Source of the DNA: Enterocloster lavalensis
GTDB taxonomy: Bacteria > Bacillota > Clostridia > Lachnospirales > Lachnospiraceae
Assembly: GCF_902364025.1 (NCBI RefSeq)
Contig: NZ_CABJCG010000012.1
Coordinates: 81,949 to 145,948 of the forward strand
Reading direction: 5' to 3'
Length of the DNA stretch: 64,000 nt
Below the pieces are notes generated by a model. It saw nothing but the letters and a program-made list of their open reading frames with translations. It did not search any database and was not told the origin of the DNA. The stretch's first letter is position 1. Every line of letters starts with the position of its first letter. Position numbers and translations under genes: made by a program. Positions 19,517-27,094 of this stretch are shown in pieces.

Positions 19517-19984
19517 CTAAAAATCGAAGGCCAAACGGATCAGGGCGATGTCCGCCCGGTCGAATACCATCTGGCTTCCATCCTCCATATCCAGCGTCAC
19601 CGTCTGCGCATCATATGCGCTTAACGCGCCGGTGAATTCCTTTTGCTTATCCCGCATGCGGTAAAGACGCACCTCCACGTCCTTGCCCAGGCTGCGGACA
19701 AAATCCTTTTCCTTCTTAAGCGGACGTCCCAGTCCCGGGGAGCTGACCTCCAGGATATAGCTCTCGCTGATAAAATCCTCTTTGTCCAGCCAGTCGCCCA
19801 GCTTACGGCTGATCACCTCGCAGTCGTCCACCGCGATTCCGCCTTCTTTATCGATATAAGCACGCAGGTACCAGGTACCCGCTTCCTTCACGTACTCCAC
19901 ATCCACCAATTCAAAATGATGTTCCTCCATCAGCGGGAGCAGATAGGCCTCCACTCTGGATTCGTAAGATTCTTTTTTTCCCAT
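19517..19984 (-). CDS. rimP: Ribosome maturation factor RimP
   Basis: The protein is about 155 aa. The first of two adjacent ATGs (19987) is only 4 bp from AAGGTGG, so the second (19984) is the likelier start. The N-terminal domain has HFELVDVEYVKEAGTWYLR and YIDKEGGIAVDDCEVISR; the C-terminal SH3-like half has VSSPGLGRPLKKEKDF. RimP helps assemble the 30S subunit. First gene of the nusA-infB operon. Confidence 0.95.
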   Translation of the reverse strand: MGKKESYESRVEAYLLPLMEEHHFELVDVEYVKEAGTWYLRAYIDKEGGIAVDDCEVISRKLGDWLDKEDFISESYILEVSSPGLGRPLKKEKDFVRSLGKDVEVRLYRMRDKQKEFTGALSAYDAQTVTLDMEDGSQMVFDRADIALIRLAFDF

Positions 19985-20027
19985 CATTTCACCACCTTTC
20001 CTTCAAAATCCAGTCCTACACAAGACG

Positions 20028-20053
20028 AAAGAGTGGACCGCTGTCCACTCTTT
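20028..20053 (-). promoter_or_regulatory. Leader hairpin of the rimP-nusA operon
   Basis: AAAGAGTGGAC (20028-20038) and GTCCACTCTTT (20043-20053) form a perfect 11-bp stem with a 4-nt loop. It is transcribed at about +24 to +49 of the operon, ahead of rimP, and is followed by TCGTCTTG, a weak U tract. In B. subtilis NusA is reported to autoregulate by termination in the leader of this operon; this hairpin could be such an attenuator, which is inference. Confidence 0.55.
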
Positions 20054-20082
20054 ATCAGTAATCTACACTAGTTATCATACCT

Positions 20083-20111
20083 ACTATAGCACGGGGGAGG
20101 CGCAAATGCAA
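20083..20111 (-). promoter_or_regulatory. Promoter of the rimP-nusA-infB-ribF operon
   Basis: On the minus strand TTGCAT (20106-20111) and TATAGT (20083-20088) are 17 bp apart. The predicted start is near 20076, about 90 bp before rimP. No other strong promoter was seen within the operon down to ribF. Confidence 0.7.
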
Positions 20112-20159
20112 GCATTTTCTTAAACTTCTCCCCGGGGCCGCGCAGCCCGCCGGGCGCTC

Positions 20160-21299
20160 TTAGAGCATTTTCGCGCCTCTGCACCAGGTCTGCAGAACCC
20201 CATAGTCGTCGGCCAGCCGGACCAGGTCCGCGTCAAGCCCTGCGGCGATGCGCCCCTTGCGGTCATCCACGCCCAGGCAGCGGGCGGGGTTGATGGTGCA
20301 GGAATTCAAAGCCGTGTCAAAGGGCACCATGGCATCCTCCACCAGAATCTTCAATCCACGGTTCAGGAACAGGGTGGATCCCGCGATGGTCTCCGTGCCC
20401 TTTAAGCGCGCCAGTCCGTCCTCTCCGATCTCGATGTCATGGCCGCCCAGCTGGTACGCTCCTCCCGGCGGGCAGTGCTTGGCTCTCAGGGAATCGCTGA
20501 TCATGATGGAGTAATCCCGTCCCTTGGCGGTGAAAAAGTTGTTGAGCGCCGCCAGATGGGAGTGGCAGCCGTCGCAGATCACCTCTCCGTAGATGTCCCG
20601 CACCCGCAGGGCCGTTCCCACCAGTCCGGGCTTGCGGTGGTGGTAGGGCGTCATGCCGTTGTACACGTGGGTCATGGAGGTCGCGCCGTTGGCGATGCCG
20701 AGGAGCGCCTGCTCATAAGTGGCTGAGGAGTGCCCCATGCTGACCACCACGCCGTTCTGACTGCAGTACCGGGTCAGGGCGAAGTCCGCATCGTGCTCCG
20801 GCGCCAGGGTGATGTACTTGATCATCCCCTCCGCCGCCTCCTGGTAGCGCTTGAACTGCTCCACCGTGGCCTTTGCGATGGCTTCCGGCGGCTGGGCGCC
20901 CTTATACTCCATATCCAGATAGGGGCCTTCAAAATGGATTCCCAGCATCTCCGCTCCCTCGTAGCCCTCTCTGGCCACAGCGGCCACATTCGCCACAGCC
21001 TTCTCCAGCACATCCGGCATCTGCGTCACAGTGGTGGGAAGGATGGAGGTCACGCCCTCCTCGGGGATGCGGCGCATCCACTCCCGCAATCCCTCCGGCT
21101 CCCCGTCGTTGGTGTCAAAATTGTAGGCTCCGTGGGTGTGGATATCGATAAAGCCCGGCACAATCCGGTCATTCCCGCAATCCTCGTCCGCCTGTCTGCT
21201 GCCGTAAGGGAGCACCCGCAGAATCTTCCCTTCCTGAATTTCCAGCTGGGCCGCAATAAACTGCCCTGCAATCCAGATCCGTTTACTCTGAATGATCAT
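20160..21299 (-). CDS. nagA: N-acetylglucosamine-6-phosphate deacetylase
   Basis: The protein is 379 aa, the usual length, starting at the ATG at 21299 behind GGAGAGG. It removes acetate from GlcNAc-6-P to give glucosamine-6-P, feeding glycolysis or cell-wall precursors. It is a TIM-barrel amidohydrolase: metal ligands lie in FIDIHTHGAYNFD near residue 57, the catalytic motif HFEGPY, VVSMGHSSATYEQ, and THVYNGMTPYHHRKPG. It is downstream in function of MurQ at 57.7-58.6 kb. nagB and nagR are not next to it. It is a single-gene unit with its own promoter. Confidence 0.95.
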   Translation of the reverse strand: MIIQSKRIWIAGQFIAAQLEIQEGKILRVLPYGSRQADEDCGNDRIVPGFIDIHTHGAYNFDTNDGEPEGLREWMRRIPEEGVTSILPTTVTQMPDVLEKAVANVAAVAREGYEGAEMLGIHFEGPYLDMEYKGAQPPEAIAKATVEQFKRYQEAAEGMIKYITLAPEHDADFALTRYCSQNGVVVSMGHSSATYEQALLGIANGATSMTHVYNGMTPYHHRKPGLVGTALRVRDIYGEVICDGCHSHLAALNNFFTAKGRDYSIMISDSLRAKHCPPGGAYQLGGHDIEIGEDGLARLKGTETIAGSTLFLNRGLKILVEDAMVPFDTALNSCTINPARCLGVDDRKGRIAAGLDADLVRLADDYGVLQTWCRGAKML

Positions 21300-21376
21300 A
21301 GTATGTCCTCTCCGCTTTCTTATATTATTATCGTATGGTTGCCGTCTCAAAATACCGCGATCTCCCGCTCTGTTTA

Positions 21377-21404
21377 AGTATAGCATTCCCACATTTTTTT
21401 TCAA
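21377..21404 (-). promoter_or_regulatory. nagA promoter
   Basis: TTGAAA (21399-21404) and TATACT (21377-21382) on the minus strand are 16 bp apart. It lies in the gene-free stretch 21300-21653, which holds this promoter, the divergent one at 21545 and otherwise only AT-rich sequence. Confidence 0.65.
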
Positions 21405-21544
21405 CCCTCCCGGGCTATTTCTCTGTTTTTGCGCCAAAATAACCGGGAGCCAAAATCGCGCTCTCTATTTCTGATATTTTCCACAAAACTGACAGATTTA
21501 TTCCCTGCAAAATGGACTGATTTTGAAAAATGAACCCGGCGCTC

Positions 21545-21573
21545 TTGACTTGTCCGAACAGCTCCATTATACT
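21545..21573 (+). promoter_or_regulatory. Promoter of the DUF4190-DUF2752 pair
   Basis: TTGACT (21545-21550) and TATACT (21568-21573) are 17 bp apart. The predicted start is near 21580, about 75 bp before the first ATG. Confidence 0.7.
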
Positions 21574-21653
21574 AAATATTGTCAATTATTCATGTCGCGA
21601 ATGGGTATGGTAGGTCATTTGCGATGTAAAAAAGAAAACGGAGGATAAAACTT

Positions 21654-21917
21654 ATGGAGACACAAAGCAGCGGATTATCGATTGCTTCGATGGTTTGCGG
21701 AATCTGCGCCCTGGTATTTACCTGCTGCATTCCCTACGTTCCGCAGATTTTAGGCATTCTCGGCGTTATTTTTGCAGGTGTAAGCCTGTCCAAGCACATG
21801 GGCGGAAAGGGTATGGCCATCGCCGGTTTAGTGTGCTCTCTGATCGCGCTGGCAATCTATGCAATCGCATTGATCACCGGCTATGCGTTCCTGTCCAGCC
21901 TGAGCAGCCTCGGCTGA
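21654..21917 (+). CDS. DUF4190-like small membrane protein
   Basis: The protein is 87 aa with two or three hydrophobic segments (about 8-25, 27-45 and 53-80) and the SIASMVCGICALVF and GMAIAGLVCSLIALAI blocks typical of DUF4190, in which each block repeats a small-residue helix. There is no known function. The ribosome site is GGAGG at 21641. It is followed after 21 bp by the DUF2752 gene; the two are often neighbours and probably form an operon. Confidence 0.75.
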   Translation: METQSSGLSIASMVCGICALVFTCCIPYVPQILGILGVIFAGVSLSKHMGGKGMAIAGLVCSLIALAIYAIALITGYAFLSSLSSLG

Positions 21918-21938
21918 TCATCCCGGCGGATTTGACCG

Positions 21939-22427
21939 ATGAAGCAAAAACACAGCCGATTTAAAAACTGTTTTTACCGTGCGGCCAAATGGGCGGAGCC
22001 ATCCGTCCTGCCGTTTCCGGAGAAAACACAAAAGGCCTTTTATGCGGCAGCCCTGATCTTCACCGGCTGCTGCGCAATCGGCCTTTTGTTCTTTCATGTG
22101 ATGGGATACACTGCAGAAACCTTTCTGCCGGGCTGTTATCTCTACCGCCTGACCGGTTATTACTGCCCCGGCTGCGGCGGAACCCGGGCCATCCGCGCGC
22201 TGATGCACGGACATGTGCTGTCCGGCCTGCGGATGCACCCCTTTGTGGTTTACACCGTTTTTATGATGTTCTTATTTTTATCCACTTACACTCTGCACTA
22301 TGTATTTCCCGAACGTTCATTTCCCCGGCTCAGGCTGAGGCCGCTGTATTTCTACGCCGCCATCGCGCTGATCCTGATCAACTGGATTCTGAAAAACATT
22401 CTGATCTATCTCGGGTACTGGTCCTGA
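21939..22427 (+). CDS. DUF2752 membrane protein
   Basis: The protein is 162 aa with three or four membrane segments. The signature YYCPGCGGTRAIRALMHG near residues 69-86 marks DUF2752, in which the CPxCGxTR motif lies at a membrane boundary. No biochemical role is established. It is co-transcribed with the DUF4190 protein. The N-terminus is basic, with about 20 cytosolic residues before the first helix. Confidence 0.85.
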   Translation: MKQKHSRFKNCFYRAAKWAEPSVLPFPEKTQKAFYAAALIFTGCCAIGLLFFHVMGYTAETFLPGCYLYRLTGYYCPGCGGTRAIRALMHGHVLSGLRMHPFVVYTVFMMFLFLSTYTLHYVFPERSFPRLRLRPLYFYAAIALILINWILKNILIYLGYWS

Positions 22428-22460
22428 TCCCTGCGGCTGTTCTAGGGTCTGCGGTTTCGT

Positions 22461-23822
22461 TCACCCCCGCCGGGCGTCAGGACCCACCAGCGCGGCGATG
22501 TCCGGAAACGCCTGGACGCTCCGCTGCAAAATCCCCTGCATATACGCAATCAAAATTCCATAATTTGTCATCGGAACCCCCTGGTCCTGGGCGCATTTGA
22601 GGCGGTATTTCATCTCCCGCTCATTTAACATGCAGGCGCCGCAGTGTACCACCAGCCTGTAGGGGCTTAAATCGTCGGGAAACGCGGTGCCGGAGGTGAA
22701 CACAAATTCCGGCTCCGCCCCGGTATACTCCCGGATCCAGCGGGGCAGCTTCACGGTTCCGATGTCCTCGCACTGGCGGTGATGGGTGCAGCCCTCGCAG
22801 ATCAGCACCGGATCGCCGTCCCCCACCTGCTCCACCGCCCTGGCTCCCGCCGCCGCGGCCGCCAGATTCCCCTTATAACGGGCAAAGAGGATGGAGAAGG
22901 AGGTCAGAAGAACATCCTCCGGCGTCTCCCGCGACACCCTGGCAAAGGCCTGGCTGTCCGTGATCACCAGCTTTGGCTTTTTTCCAAGGCCGGAAAGCGT
23001 TTCCTTAAGCTCCGTATCCTTGACCACCACGGCAACGGCCGATGCCTCCAGCACGTCGCGGATGGTCTGCTGCTGGGGCAGGATCAGGCGGCCCTTGGGC
23101 GCGGCCGAATCGATGGGAACCACCAGCACGGCCAGATCCATGGGCTCCAGCAGGTCCGCCACGATGCGGCGGCTGTTCTCCTGGGGTTTGCCCAGCTGGG
23201 CCAGGCGTTCCTTCAACTCGGCGATGCCCTGGCCGGTGCGGGCGCTGATATAGAGCGGCTGGGTGGCGTCCCAGGGCTGGGAGCCGCCCCAAGGCTGAGG
23301 GGCGGAGAGGCCGGGGACGGGGGCTTTTTGTTCGGCCGGTTCCAGCGTTGGCTCCGGAACCGAGCCGCCCGGCTGATTCGCGGCAGACTCCCCGCCTGAG
23401 CCGCCTGGCTGATTCGCGGCAGACTTTAGCGTATCCGCCTTGTTGTACGCCACAACCACCGGAATCTGTTTCTGGCGGATGCGCCCGAACAGCTCCAGGT
23501 CCTCGGGCCCCGGCCCCGCCGCCGCGTCCACCACCAGCACCGCCACATCGGTTTTGTTCAGTGTCTGATAGCTCTTTTTCACCCGCAACGCGCCCAGCTC
23601 TCCCTCGTCGTCGATGCCCGGCGTGTCGATCATCACCACCGGCCCAAGGGGCAAAAGCTCCATCGCCTTTGACACTGGGTCCGTGGTGGTCCCGCGAACG
23701 TCGGATACCACGGCCAGATCCTGACCTGTCACCGCGTTGAGCACGCTGGATTTCCCGGCGTTCCTCTTTCCGAAAAATCCAATGTGCACCCGGTCCGCGC
23801 TGGGCGTATCGTTCATTCCCAT
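22461..23822 (-). CDS. hydF: [FeFe]-hydrogenase H-cluster maturation GTPase HydF
   Basis: About 454 aa from the ATG at 23822, 7 bp behind GAGGAG. HydF is the scaffold on which the di-iron subcluster is built and passed to the hydrogenase. GTPase motifs are FGKRNAGKSS, RGTTTDP, DTPG and NKAD. The C-terminal Fe-S ligands are seen as CTHHRQC and HCGACM (the CxH...CxxC pattern). Between NKAD and the ISARTG motif lies a low-complexity insertion of about 55 residues with SAANQPGGS twice and several QPW units, absent from typical HydF. Last gene of the TM1266-hydE-hydG-hydF operon. Confidence 0.95.
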   Translation of the reverse strand: MGMNDTPSADRVHIGFFGKRNAGKSSVLNAVTGQDLAVVSDVRGTTTDPVSKAMELLPLGPVVMIDTPGIDDEGELGALRVKKSYQTLNKTDVAVLVVDAAAGPGPEDLELFGRIRQKQIPVVVAYNKADTLKSAANQPGGSGGESAANQPGGSVPEPTLEPAEQKAPVPGLSAPQPWGGSQPWDATQPLYISARTGQGIAELKERLAQLGKPQENSRRIVADLLEPMDLAVLVVPIDSAAPKGRLILPQQQTIRDVLEASAVAVVVKDTELKETLSGLGKKPKLVITDSQAFARVSRETPEDVLLTSFSILFARYKGNLAAAAAGARAVEQVGDGDPVLICEGCTHHRQCEDIGTVKLPRWIREYTGAEPEFVFTSGTAFPDDLSPYRLVVHCGACMLNEREMKYRLKCAQDQGVPMTNYGILIAYMQGILQRSVQAFPDIAALVGPDARRG

Positions 23823-23838
23823 ATAGCCTCTCCTCTCA

Positions 23839-25257
23839 TCAGAACCGGAAATCCCGGATTCCGTTCTCAATCTTGATCAAATTATCACGCACGATCTGCT
23901 GTACCTTTTCCTTGGGAATATTCCCAATCTCCTGTTCGATCAGAACCTCGCCGATGCGCCTGGTGTCCTCGGACGCGTAGTCCATCAGGTACTCCTTGAG
24001 CGTCATCAGGGCGTTGGGGTGGCAGCAGTTCTGAATCTGCCCGCTCTTGCACAGGGACATGAACCGGTCGCCGGTGCGTCCCTCCCGGTAGCAGGCGGTG
24101 CAGAAGCTGGGAATATACCCCATGCCCATGAGCCAGTTCACCACCTGGTCCAGCGTGCGGTTGTCGCTGACGTCGAACTGGGCGGAACATTCCTCCTCAG
24201 GCTCCGGCTCATAGTAACCGCCCACGCTGGTCTTGGAGCCGCCGCTGATCTGTGAAATCCCCAGGTGCAGTACGCGCTCCCTGGTTTTCTGGCTCTCCCG
24301 GGTGGACACGATCATTCCGGTGTAGGGCACGGCAATGCGGATACAGGCCACGATCTTGGCAAAGGTATCGTCGTCGATGCCGTTGTCAAAAGCGTCCGGG
24401 TCAATGTCGTCGGCGCGGCGGATTCTGGGCACGCTGATGGTGTGAGGGCCTACGCCGAACACGGCCTCCAGGTGCTCCGCATGCATCAAAAGCCCGGCGA
24501 ACTCATAGCGGTACAGCTCCAGGCCGAACAGCACGCCGCAGCCCACGTCGTCGATGCCGCCGGTCTGGGCACGGTCCATGGCCTCGGTGTGGTAATCGTA
24601 GTCGTGTTTGGGGCCGGTGGGGTGAAGCTTCAGGTAGCTCTCCTTGTGGTAGGTCTCCTGGAACAGTATGTAGGTGCCGATGCCCGCGTCCTTTAATTTC
24701 CGGTAATTCTCCACCGTGGTGGCGGCGATATTCACATTGACCCGACGGATGGCTCCGTTCTTGTGCTTGATCCCGTAAATGGTGTCAATGGACTCCAGCA
24801 CGTACTCGATGGGATTGTGGATCGGGTCCTCGCCGGTTTCCAGAGCCAGACGCTTGTGGCCCATGTCCTGAAGGGCGATCACCTCGCGGCGGATCTCCTC
24901 CTGGGTCAGCTTCTTTCTGGCGATGTGTTTGTTCTTTGCGTGGTAGGGACAGTAAACGCAGCCGTTGATGCAGTAATTGGACAGGTACAGCGGCGCGAAC
25001 ATCACGATTCGGTTGCCGTAGAAATCCTTCTTGATCTGCTCGGCCAGGGCGTATATTTCCTGATTTTTCTCCTCCAGATCGCAGTCCAGCAGCACGATGG
25101 CTTCCTTGTGGGTCAGCCCCTTCCTCAGCCTGGCTTTGGCCAGAATCTCGTCGATCAGCGCCGCGTTATGCTTGTTGGCCTCCCCGTAGGCCAGTGTCTC
25201 CAGGACTTCACCGTGGTCGATAAAGTCGTCCGCATGGGGTGATTTGGGATCATACAT
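23839..25257 (-). CDS. hydG: [FeFe]-hydrogenase H-cluster radical SAM maturase HydG
   Basis: The protein is 472 aa, full length. HydG cleaves tyrosine to supply the CO and CN ligands of the H-cluster. The radical-SAM cluster motif is CINGCVYC near residues 96-103 (CX3CX2C). The C-terminal auxiliary-cluster cysteines are in SFCTACYREGRTGDRF and KSGQIQNCCHPNAL. It is related to ThiH but the C-terminal cluster and the gene order mark HydG. It ends 16 bp before hydF; the ribosome site is GGAGAAG. Confidence 0.97.
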   Translation of the reverse strand: MYDPKSPHADDFIDHGEVLETLAYGEANKHNAALIDEILAKARLRKGLTHKEAIVLLDCDLEEKNQEIYALAEQIKKDFYGNRIVMFAPLYLSNYCINGCVYCPYHAKNKHIARKKLTQEEIRREVIALQDMGHKRLALETGEDPIHNPIEYVLESIDTIYGIKHKNGAIRRVNVNIAATTVENYRKLKDAGIGTYILFQETYHKESYLKLHPTGPKHDYDYHTEAMDRAQTGGIDDVGCGVLFGLELYRYEFAGLLMHAEHLEAVFGVGPHTISVPRIRRADDIDPDAFDNGIDDDTFAKIVACIRIAVPYTGMIVSTRESQKTRERVLHLGISQISGGSKTSVGGYYEPEPEEECSAQFDVSDNRTLDQVVNWLMGMGYIPSFCTACYREGRTGDRFMSLCKSGQIQNCCHPNALMTLKEYLMDYASEDTRRIGEVLIEQEIGNIPKEKVQQIVRDNLIKIENGIRDFRF

Positions 25258-25372
25258 AATATTTCTTCTCCTTTTCTTTTGAGGTCAGGCTTCCTTCCCC
25301 CTCAATGATTGCGGCCCTGGCGCCTCCTCCCCCACCCATGACCGATGGGGAAAATGAGGACGTCACTGCCAT

Positions 25373-26515
25373 TTATAGCTCCGAACCTTCCGTTTTGGAA
25401 TGTCCGGGAGCATCTCCACGGTCAACGGCCACCTCATACCCGATGGAGGACATGGCTTGCCTTAATTGGTCCAGGCACTCGGCGGCTTCATTTCCCGTAC
25501 AGATCTTATTGTCATAGAGCAGGTATTTCTCCCGCACGTCCCCCGGCGAGAGGTTGGGCATCACCACATTGGCGCCCGCCAGAATTCCCTGCTCCCTGCC
25601 CCCCGGCGAGATGGTCCCCAGGGCCGTGGTCGCAGGTAAAAGCACCCGCGGCAGCATAAGCCGCACCAGTCCCAGAAGATACACCGTCAGCTCCAGCGTC
25701 CCCGCCGCACAGGCGGCGAAGGGCGTGTCGTGGTGGGGGATAAAGGGGCCGATCCCCACCATTTCCGGCTCAAAATCTCTTAAAAATTCCAAATCATCTA
25801 AAATACAGTCCATGGTCTGCCCCGGGGAACCCACCATAAACCCGGCCCCGGTCTGAAAGCCGATGTCCTTTAAATCCCTCAGGCATTCCATGCGCCGCCG
25901 GAGGGAAAGCTCCGCCGGATGCAGTTTCCCATAGTGCCCGTCATTGGCCGTCTCGTGGCGCAGCAGGTACCGGTCCGCTCCTGCCGCGAAGTAAGCCTCA
26001 TAGCTGGCCCGGTCCTTCTCGCCGATGGAGAGGGTCACCGCGCAATCGGGATACCCGGCCTTGATGGCGCGGATCAGGCCGGTGACGCGCCCGTCGGTGA
26101 AATACGGGTCCTCCCCGCCCTGGAGCACAAAGGTCCGAAATCCCAGCTCGTATCCGGCCCGGCAGCACTCCAGAATCTGCTCCTCTGTCAGGCGGTAGCG
26201 GGAAGCGCTGCGGTTGTCCCGGCGGATACCGCAATAATAGCAGTTATTTTTACAGTAATTGGTAAATTCGATGAGGCCCCGGATGTAGACCTTGTTGCCA
26301 AAAACCCGATGCTGGATTTCCCTGGCCCGGGCAAACAGATAGTCCCGGTGTTCTCCCTCCCGGCGCTCCAGGAGACAGGCCAGCTCCGTCCGGGTCAGCT
26401 TCTCCCCGGCAGCCAGACGGTCGATGAGGAGGTGGAGGGGTGAGGTGGCTTGGGCCGGGGTGGTGGTCCGGCTCAGGGCCGCGGCCTGCCCCGGCCTGGT
26501 GCTTCGGCCCGTCAA
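25373..26515 (-). CDS. hydE: [FeFe]-hydrogenase H-cluster radical SAM maturase HydE
   Basis: The protein is 380 aa. The radical-SAM motif CKNNCYYCGI near residues 86-95 and FRTFVLQGGEDPYF follow the HydE/BioB pattern. HydE acts on the HydG-derived iron synthon on the way to the dithiomethylamine bridge. The ATG overlaps the stop codon of the TM1266 gene (ATGA), so the two are translationally coupled. The first about 25 residues are Ala/Thr-rich and poorly conserved, so a slightly later start is possible. A gap of about 115 bp separates it from hydG. Confidence 0.95.
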   Translation of the reverse strand: MTGRSTRPGQAAALSRTTTPAQATSPLHLLIDRLAAGEKLTRTELACLLERREGEHRDYLFARAREIQHRVFGNKVYIRGLIEFTNYCKNNCYYCGIRRDNRSASRYRLTEEQILECCRAGYELGFRTFVLQGGEDPYFTDGRVTGLIRAIKAGYPDCAVTLSIGEKDRASYEAYFAAGADRYLLRHETANDGHYGKLHPAELSLRRRMECLRDLKDIGFQTGAGFMVGSPGQTMDCILDDLEFLRDFEPEMVGIGPFIPHHDTPFAACAAGTLELTVYLLGLVRLMLPRVLLPATTALGTISPGGREQGILAGANVVMPNLSPGDVREKYLLYDNKICTGNEAAECLDQLRQAMSSIGYEVAVDRGDAPGHSKTEGSEL

Positions 26516-26772
26516 GCCTGCTTCTCCCCGGCTTTGGAGTACAGCGCCTTGGAAGTGATGCCCGGCAGGCGGCCCAGTTTTCCGGACAGGGCGCTGATAG
26601 CGTCCTGGGGCGCATCCACCACGATGCTGATGATGTTCATCTTCTTTTTCTCATAGGGAAGCCCCATGCGCCCGATGATATACTGGCTGTACTGGTGGAG
26701 AATGGTATTCACCGCTTCCACCGACTCCCTGTTTTCCACAATAATTCCGATTACCGCGATCCTTGTCTCCAT
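26512..26772 (-). CDS. TM1266-family iron-only hydrogenase system regulator
   Basis: The protein is 86 aa from the ATG at 26772 behind AGGAGGGA. METRIAVIGIIVENRES, then QYIIGRMGLPYEKK and NIISIVVDAPQDAISALSGKLG, match the small ferredoxin-fold TM1266 proteins that accompany hydE/F/G. The family is called a putative regulator on the basis of its NikR/ACT-like fold; no DNA-binding domain is visible. First gene of the operon, directly after a long structured leader. Confidence 0.9.
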   Translation of the reverse strand: METRIAVIGIIVENRESVEAVNTILHQYSQYIIGRMGLPYEKKKMNIISIVVDAPQDAISALSGKLGRLPGITSKALYSKAGEKQA

Positions 26773-26848
26773 CTCTGAATCCCTCCTGTATAGGTATATA
26801 TTTTCAATCCGAACAGCCGCCTTGCGACAGCCACTGCCCCGAAACCGC

Positions 26849-26878
26849 AAAAAAAGGGTACGCCCGAAAGGCGTACCC
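26849..26878 (-). terminator. Intrinsic terminator inside the hyd operon leader
   Basis: GGGTACGCC (26856-26864) and GGCGTACCC (26870-26878) form a perfect 9-bp stem with a 5-nt loop. The minus-strand RNA then has seven U (26849-26855). It lies downstream of the hyd promoter and about 80 bp before the first gene, so unless antiterminated it would stop the operon. Confidence 0.85.
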
Positions 26879-27009
26879 TGAACAGACACATATCAAATGT
26901 GTGATGTACCATATACCGTCGCCTTTCCCGTCAGCTTTGCTTGGGGTCAGTATCATAACTATGGAATTATAACTCCTTTGCCGGAAGAATCTCTTGCGGC
27001 GCAGTGTTT
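26849..27009 (-). ncRNA. Structured leader of the hyd operon, candidate riboswitch or attenuator
   Basis: From the predicted start near 27009 the minus-strand RNA runs about 160 nt to a strong terminator. Visible elements in order: a hairpin closed by GCCG/CGGC with an inner AAGA/TCTT stem (26980-27000), a GGA/TCC mini-hairpin, a purine-rich stretch containing GCAAAGCTGACGGGAAAGG, a hairpin ACACAT/ATGTGT (26891-26907), and the terminator. This is the plan of a metabolite riboswitch or protein-dependent attenuator. I compared it from memory with SAM, TPP, cobalamin, c-di-GMP, ZTP, Moco, NiCo, THF and T-box consensus sequences and could not match it. Confidence 0.5.
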
Positions 27010-27015
27010 GTTATT

Positions 27016-27044
27016 ATGATACGGGATCAGCGCCGGTCTGTCAA
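27016..27044 (-). promoter_or_regulatory. Promoter of the hyd maturation operon
   Basis: A consensus TTGACA (27039-27044) and TATCAT (27016-27021) are 17 bp apart on the minus strand, about 50 bp after the end of the CyuA-like gene. It lies before the leader terminator, which shows that the terminator is within the hyd transcript. Confidence 0.75.
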
Positions 27045-27094
27045 TCCGGCTTTATTGACTAAAATGTCCGACAATTCTTGTACAATCTGACGAA

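Noticed and set aside
26849..26878. Terminator belonging only to the upstream CyuA-like gene
   Set aside because: A consensus promoter lies between that gene and the terminator, so the terminator is also in the hyd transcript.
26849..27009. c-di-GMP-I, ZTP, cobalamin, SAM or T-box riboswitch identity for the hyd leader
   Set aside because: Short look-alikes (GCAAAGC, GACGG) are present, but the full conserved cores (such as GACGCAAAGC of c-di-GMP-I) are not in place.
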